The notes beneath the pieces were generated by a model that saw only the letters and a list, made by a program, of their open reading frames with translations, did no database searches and was not told where the DNA came from. Positions 15,333 to 18,851 of a stretch of DNA of 18,851 nt are shown piece by piece. A program made the position numbers and the translations under genes. The DNA is taken from positions 1 through 18,851 of the forward strand of contig SVOX01000011.1 in assembly GCA_015066165.1 (NCBI GenBank), in the 5' to 3' direction. Numbering within the stretch: position 1 is the first letter of the stretch; each line of letters starts with the position of its first letter. The stretch comes from Oscillospiraceae bacterium (GTDB taxonomy: Bacteria > Bacillota > Clostridia > Oscillospirales > Acutalibacteraceae).

Positions 15333-16028
15333 ATGCCATACTATTTTTATGGAATTGACCCATTATATCTTTACCTTGTATTACCTGCTATACTTTTATC
15401 CCTTTTTGCACAAATAAAGGTTAAATCAACCTTTTCAAAATACTCAAAGTTTTATTGCAACTACACAGGTGCCCAAGCGGCAACCCGTGTGCTTGAATCA
15501 AACGGGGTTTACAACGTTAAAATAGAACGTGTTGCAGGTAACCTTACCGACCATTACGACCCTAAAACAAACGTAATTCGCCTTTCTGACGCTGTTTATG
15601 ATTCTACAAGCATTTCTGCGGTTGGCGTTGCCGCTCACGAAGCAGGTCACGCCGTTCAGTATGCCAACGCATACGCACCAATAAAAATCCGAACCGCTCT
15701 CTACCCTATTTGCAACTTGGGCTCACAGTTATCAATGCCGTTAATTTTAATAGGGCTTTTATTCAACTTTTCATTTTTAATGGATTTGGGGATAATTTTC
15801 TTTGGTGTTGCGCTTGTTTTTCAATTGGTAACATTGCCTGTTGAATTTAATGCTTCATCAAGAGCGATAACTTCACTTTCTCAAAGCAGTATTTTACTTG
15901 ACGAAGGCGAAATCAAGGGTGCTAAAAAGGTTTTATCAGCCGCAGCGCTAACCTATATAGCGGCATTTTTAGTGTCTCTTACTCAACTTTTAAGATTTTT
16001 AATTATAGCCAACAGAAGAAGACGGTAA
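15333..16028 (+). CDS. yugP: YugP-like membrane zinc metallopeptidase
   Basis: The 231-aa product matches the neutral zinc metallopeptidase family of B. subtilis YugP (Pfam Zn_peptidase_2). It has an N-terminal membrane segment (about 11-28), the zinc motif HEAGH (H102, E103, H106) in the context SAVGVAAHEAGHAVQYANAY, two hydrophobic segments (about 133-172) and a C-terminal one (about 205-225). A glutamate in LPVEFNASSRA (about 171) is a plausible third zinc ligand by analogy (inference). Natural substrates are not established. TTGGAGTGAC precedes the ATG, 21 nt after ychF, so it is probably co-transcribed with ychF. The last codons, encoding an RRRR tail, also form the 5' arm of the transcription terminator. 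Confidence 0.93.
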   Translation: MPYYFYGIDPLYLYLVLPAILLSLFAQIKVKSTFSKYSKFYCNYTGAQAATRVLESNGVYNVKIERVAGNLTDHYDPKTNVIRLSDAVYDSTSISAVGVAAHEAGHAVQYANAYAPIKIRTALYPICNLGSQLSMPLILIGLLFNFSFLMDLGIIFFGVALVFQLVTLPVEFNASSRAITSLSQSSILLDEGEIKGAKKVLSAAALTYIAAFLVSLTQLLRFLIIANRRRR

Positions 16029-16043
16029 CCCCGTCTTCTTTTT
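16016..16043 (+). terminator. Intrinsic terminator embedded in the yugP stop region
   Basis: AAGAAGACGG (16016-16025) pairs with CCGTCTTCTT (16031-16040) as a perfect 10-bp stem with a 5-nt loop, running into TTTTT (16039-16043). The loop contains the TAA stop codon of the metallopeptidase gene, so the arginine codons of its tail double as the stem. It should end the ychF-yugP transcript. Confidence 0.9.
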
Positions 16044-16056
16044 GTATATAAAAGCC

Positions 16057-16088
16057 ATTATCACCCATAATAATTTTTGGGTGATAAT
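16057..16088 (+). promoter_or_regulatory. Perfect inverted repeat masking the ribosome binding site of the CmpB-like gene
   Basis: ATTATCACCCA (16057-16067) and TGGGTGATAAT (16078-16088) are exact reverse complements (11 bp, 10-nt AT-rich loop). The 3' arm contains the only Shine-Dalgarno-like sequence (GGGTGAT) and ends directly at the ATG at 16089. There is no T-run after it, so it is not a rightward terminator. It could be an RNA hairpin that limits translation, or a DNA operator; the sequence does not decide. Confidence 0.6.
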
Positions 16089-16475
16089 ATGAAAAAAACA
16101 AACCTTATTTTGTTTCCTATTGGGGCTTTAGGGTACGGGCTGATTGAAATTTTATGGCGTGGATATACCCACCCTTCAATGCTGACTCTTGGCGGTTTTT
16201 GCTTTGTTTTATTTTCAAAAATAGGCGAAAAATGGAGAAATGCAGGTCTTTTCTTTAAGGGCTTTATAGGCAGTAGTGTTGTGACTTTTTTGGAACTGAT
16301 TTTTGGACTCATTTTTAATATATTTTTAAAGAAAAACGTTTGGGATTACAGCAAAATGCCCTTTAATTTTAAGGGCCAAATTTGCCTTTTGTATTCATTT
16401 TTTTGGGGTATTTTAAGTGTTATTTTTATTCCATTTGCCACAAGAGTAAAAGAGAGATTGCAAAAAGGTAAATAA
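16089..16475 (+). CDS. CmpB-like integral membrane protein (putative ABC-transporter type IV family)
   Basis: The 128-aa product matches the family annotated as 'putative ABC-transporter type IV' (ABC_trans_CmpB). The recognisable motifs are YGLIEILWRGYTHPSM, GGFCFVLF, and the C-terminal FLELIFGLIFN followed by KNVWDYSKMPFNFKGQICLL. There are about four hydrophobic membrane segments. Despite the name, no ATPase partner is encoded nearby and transport activity is unproven to my knowledge. The ATG at 16089 is chosen over an in-frame TTG at 16077 because GGGTGAT lies just before it and the protein then starts MKKTNLI. It lies 60 nt after yugP beyond a terminator, with no clear promoter, and its ribosome binding site is in an 11-bp hairpin. 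Confidence 0.85.
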   Translation: MKKTNLILFPIGALGYGLIEILWRGYTHPSMLTLGGFCFVLFSKIGEKWRNAGLFFKGFIGSSVVTFLELIFGLIFNIFLKKNVWDYSKMPFNFKGQICLLYSFFWGILSVIFIPFATRVKERLQKGK

Positions 16476-16486
16476 AATAGTATAAT
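16458..16486 (+). promoter_or_regulatory. Candidate sigma-A promoter for alr (very short leader)
   Basis: -35 TTGCAA (16458-16463), 17-bp spacer, -10 TATAAT (16481-16486). The -35 box lies inside the end of the CmpB-like gene. The expected start is near 16492-16493, leaving only about 9-10 nt before the alr ATG, just enough to contain GGTGA. The match is good but the placement is unusual, so alr may mainly depend on upstream transcription. Confidence 0.6.
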
Positions 16487-16501
16487 ATAGGCGGTGATAA
16501 T

Positions 16502-17629
16502 ATGGATTTTTTACACAGAACTTGGGCAGAAATTGATATTTCTGCACTAAAACACAACTTTAACCTTTTCAAAAAACATGCAAAAAATTCAAAAATAATG
16601 GCAGTTGTGAAAGCCAATGCCTACGGTCACTCTGCCAAAGATATTGCCCCTGTTTTAGAACAGTGTGGCGCCCATTATTTTGCTGTTTCAAATATAGAAG
16701 AAGCGTTGTCATTACGTTCATTTGGGATTAAAAAGCCAATTTTAATTTTGGGCTATACGCCTGTAAACAAGGCAAAAGAATTAAGTGTAAACAACCTTTC
16801 TCAATGCGTATATTCGCTTGAATACGCCAACGAATTATCAAAAAATGCCAAAGAGCAAAACGTAAACATTAAGATATATATTAAACTTGATACAGGTATG
16901 TCTCGCATAGGTTTTGACTGCCGAAATGATAACTTTTGCGGTATTTCAGATGCTGTCACCGCCGCAAAACTTGACAACTTTGTTTTAGAGGGTGTATTCA
17001 CACATTTCGCCGTGTCCGACCGCACCCCTGAAAATGAAGACGGTTTTACAAACGAACAGTTTGCAAGGTTTCAAAAAGGTATTGAACTTTTAAGTAAAAA
17101 CGGTGTTAATCCTCCTCTTAAATCTTGTTGTAATTCAGCAGGTTTCTTACAAGACACCGACAAACATCTTTCCTATTCCCGTGTTGGAATTGCACTTTAC
17201 GGGCTTTCCCCCGCATCCGACCTTAAGGTAGATTTGCCGCTTATTCCCGTTATGACGGTAAAATCGGTTGTATCACAAGTCAAAGAAATTATAAAAGGCG
17301 ATACCGTAAACTACGGAAGAACCTTTAAAGCCACAAATAATATGAAAATTGCCACCGTTTCCGCCGGCTATGCCGACGGTTACCCCCGCATTCTTTCAAA
17401 CAAAGGTTACGTGCTCATAAACGGCAAAAAAGCCAATATAATTGGTAGGATTTGCATGGACCAAATGTGTGTAGATGTAACTGATATTCCTGTTAAAATG
17501 GGTGACGAAGTTATATTGTTCGGCAAGGAATTATCGGTTGACGTTTTGGCTGACCTTTCGGGCACAATCAACTATGAAATCGTTTGCGGAATTTCTTCAA
17601 GAGTTCCAAGAATTATTATAAACGGGTGA
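16502..17629 (+). CDS. alr: Alanine racemase
   Basis: Alr is the PLP enzyme that interconverts L- and D-alanine for peptidoglycan. The 375-aa product has the usual length. VVKANAYGHS carries the PLP-binding Lys37 (the family usually reads AYGHG, so position 44 is Ser here). LDTGMSRIGF, LEGVFTHFAVSD, CNSAG and SRVGIALYG (Arg227, near the PLP nitrogen) follow. NYGRTFKA provides the opposing catalytic Tyr271, and the C-terminal beta domain has IIGRICMDQMCVDVTD. GGTGATAAT immediately precedes the ATG. The glpK start follows 4 nt after its stop, so alr and glpK are co-transcribed and translationally linked. D-Ala supply complements the murB and carboxypeptidase genes in the leftward block, although they are in different transcripts. 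Confidence 0.97.
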   Translation: MDFLHRTWAEIDISALKHNFNLFKKHAKNSKIMAVVKANAYGHSAKDIAPVLEQCGAHYFAVSNIEEALSLRSFGIKKPILILGYTPVNKAKELSVNNLSQCVYSLEYANELSKNAKEQNVNIKIYIKLDTGMSRIGFDCRNDNFCGISDAVTAAKLDNFVLEGVFTHFAVSDRTPENEDGFTNEQFARFQKGIELLSKNGVNPPLKSCCNSAGFLQDTDKHLSYSRVGIALYGLSPASDLKVDLPLIPVMTVKSVVSQVKEIIKGDTVNYGRTFKATNNMKIATVSAGYADGYPRILSNKGYVLINGKKANIIGRICMDQMCVDVTDIPVKMGDEVILFGKELSVDVLADLSGTINYEIVCGISSRVPRIIING

Positions 17630-17633
17630 TTTT

Positions 17634-18851
17634 ATGAGTAAATACATATTAAGTTTGGACGAAGGTACAACAAGTGCACGTGCCATTTTGTTTGATAAAA
17701 ATGCAAACGTTGTTTCCCTTGCACAGCACGAGTTTACACAAATTTACCCAAAACCCTCTTGGGTGGAGCACAACCCGCAAGAAATATACTCGGCTCAATA
17801 TACCGCCCTTACAGAATGTATCACAAAAGCCAACATAAACCCAAAAGATATTGCGGCTGTTGGCATTACAAACCAACGTGAAACTGCTATTGTTTGGGAT
17901 AAAACAACAGGTGAACCTGTATATAACGCAATTGTTTGGCAGTGCCGAAGAACCGCCGATATATGCGAAAAATTAAAGGCGCAGGGTTTGGAAGATTACA
18001 TTTCAAAAACAACAGGTCTTAAAATTGATGCTTATTTCAGCGCCACCAAAATTAAATGGATTTTAGATAACGTAAAAGGTGCCCGTCAAAAAGCCAAAAA
18101 CGGCCAACTTCTTTTTGGAACGGTTGATACTTGGCTTTTGTGGAAATTATCGGGCGGAAAAATTCACGTTACCGACTATACAAACGCTTCAAGAACAATG
18201 CTTTATGATATTCATAATCTTTGTTGGGACAAAAAGTTACTCGAAGTTTTAGATATTCCCGAAAGTATGTTACCCACCGTTAAATCTTGTAGTGAAATTT
18301 ACGGCAGTGTTAATATTTTAGGTGAAGAAATAGCCGTTTCGGGCATTGCAGGTGACCAACAAGCCGCCCTTTTTGGACAACGCTGTTTCCAAAAAGGTGA
18401 TATTAAAAACACCTACGGTACAGGTTGCTTTTTGCTTATGAACACAGGCGAAACCGCATACCAAAGCCAAAACGGACTTTTAACCACAATTGCCGCTTCT
18501 TTTGGTGACAAAGTAACATATGCGCTTGAAGGAAGTGTGTTTGTTGGCGGGGCTGTTATACAATGGTTGCGTGATGAATTAAAACTTATAAAAACCTCGC
18601 CCGAAAGTGAAAAATATGCCAAAGCAGTTGAAAATTCGGGCGGTGTTTACATAGTTCCCGCTTTTGCAGGTCTTGGCGCTCCATATTGGGATATGTATGC
18701 CAAAGGTACAATTTGCGGTCTGACGCGTGGCAGTAATAAAAATCATATTATTCGTGCGGCGCTTGAATCTATTGCTTATCAAACAAATGATTTAATTTGT
18801 GCATTAGGTGCCGATACTAATTTAAAAATAAATTCACTTTTGGCAGACGGC
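17634..18851 (+). CDS. glpK: Glycerol kinase, 3'-truncated by the window edge
   Basis: GlpK phosphorylates glycerol to sn-glycerol 3-phosphate for entry into glycolysis or lipid synthesis. Exactly 406 codons are present with no stop, out of roughly 500 in the family. Motifs in order: LDEGTTSARA (phosphate-binding loop), SWVEHNPQEI, GITNQRET, IVWQCRRTADIC (glycerol-binding Arg), TDYTNASRTMLYDI, AGDQQAALFGQ (catalytic Asp), KNTYGTGCFLLMNTG, EGSVFVGGAVIQWLRD and VPAFAGLGAPYWD. In many firmicute homologues a His in a YHFYG-type loop (near residue 230) is phosphorylated by HPr; here the segment reads IYGSVNILGEEIA with no His. GGGTGAT, overlapping the alr stop, is the ribosome binding site. The missing C-terminus cannot be assessed. 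Confidence 0.96.
   Translation, partial: MSKYILSLDEGTTSARAILFDKNANVVSLAQHEFTQIYPKPSWVEHNPQEIYSAQYTALTECITKANINPKDIAAVGITNQRETAIVWDKTTGEPVYNAIVWQCRRTADICEKLKAQGLEDYISKTTGLKIDAYFSATKIKWILDNVKGARQKAKNGQLLFGTVDTWLLWKLSGGKIHVTDYTNASRTMLYDIHNLCWDKKLLEVLDIPESMLPTVKSCSEIYGSVNILGEEIAVSGIAGDQQAALFGQRCFQKGDIKNTYGTGCFLLMNTGETAYQSQNGLLTTIAASFGDKVTYALEGSVFVGGAVIQWLRDELKLIKTSPESEKYAKAVENSGGVYIVPAFAGLGAPYWDMYAKGTICGLTRGSNKNHIIRAALESIAYQTNDLICALGADTNLKINSLLADG

Noticed and set aside
1..18851. CRISPR arrays, insertion sequences, prophage, tRNA or rRNA genes, toxin-antitoxin pairs or a defence island
   Set aside because: No regularly spaced repeats, transposase-like frames, tRNA cloverleaf or matching small gene pairs were found; the window is continuous housekeeping sequence.

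Overview
This is an 18.85 kb chromosomal stretch from a low-GC, Gram-positive bacterium, most likely a member of the Clostridia (Oscillospiraceae/Ruminococcaceae-like). The base composition is AT-rich. AGGAGG-type ribosome binding sites and strong sigma-A type promoters precede the genes. The gene set is typically firmicute: HPr kinase/phosphorylase, WhiA, a DUF512 radical-SAM protein, a YugP-type membrane protease and a CmpB-like membrane protein. No phage, transposon, CRISPR, rRNA or tRNA sequence was seen, and almost every base is coding or short intergenic space (the longest gap is 163 bp).

Bases 1-14047 are read leftwards. From the left edge inwards they hold: the first 23 codons of der; a PDZ/radical-SAM DUF512 protein; rpmF and yceD (DUF177), with a textbook promoter upstream of yceD; a small P-loop protein of unknown function; pgi with its own promoter; a D-alanyl-D-alanine carboxypeptidase; mnmA; pfkA with its own promoter; and an hprK-murB-(94-aa unknown)-whiA-dnaE operon driven from a promoter at about 14.1 kb. 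Bases 14211-18851 are read rightwards: ychF and a YugP-like zinc metallopeptidase, then a CmpB-like membrane protein, alr, and the 5' 406 codons of glpK, which runs off the right edge.

The genes are mostly housekeeping. Pgi and PfkA catalyse successive upper-glycolysis steps and GlpK feeds glycerol in. HprK is the firmicute carbon-status sensor. MurB, Alr and the carboxypeptidase make or trim peptidoglycan. Der, YchF, L32, YceD and MnmA serve ribosome and tRNA function, and DnaE replicates DNA.

I see no obviously new multi-gene system. The points most worth a second look are regulatory or concern unknown proteins. A strong intrinsic terminator between mnmA and the carboxypeptidase gene contains the latter's ribosome binding site. 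The same layout, a terminator immediately upstream of a same-strand gene with no room for a promoter, occurs at several other boundaries. A perfect 11-bp inverted repeat masks the ribosome binding site of the CmpB-like gene. The 94-codon unknown gene sits between murB and whiA where relatives usually carry rapZ and yvcK. GlpK lacks the histidine that HPr phosphorylates in many firmicute homologues, although hprK is nearby.
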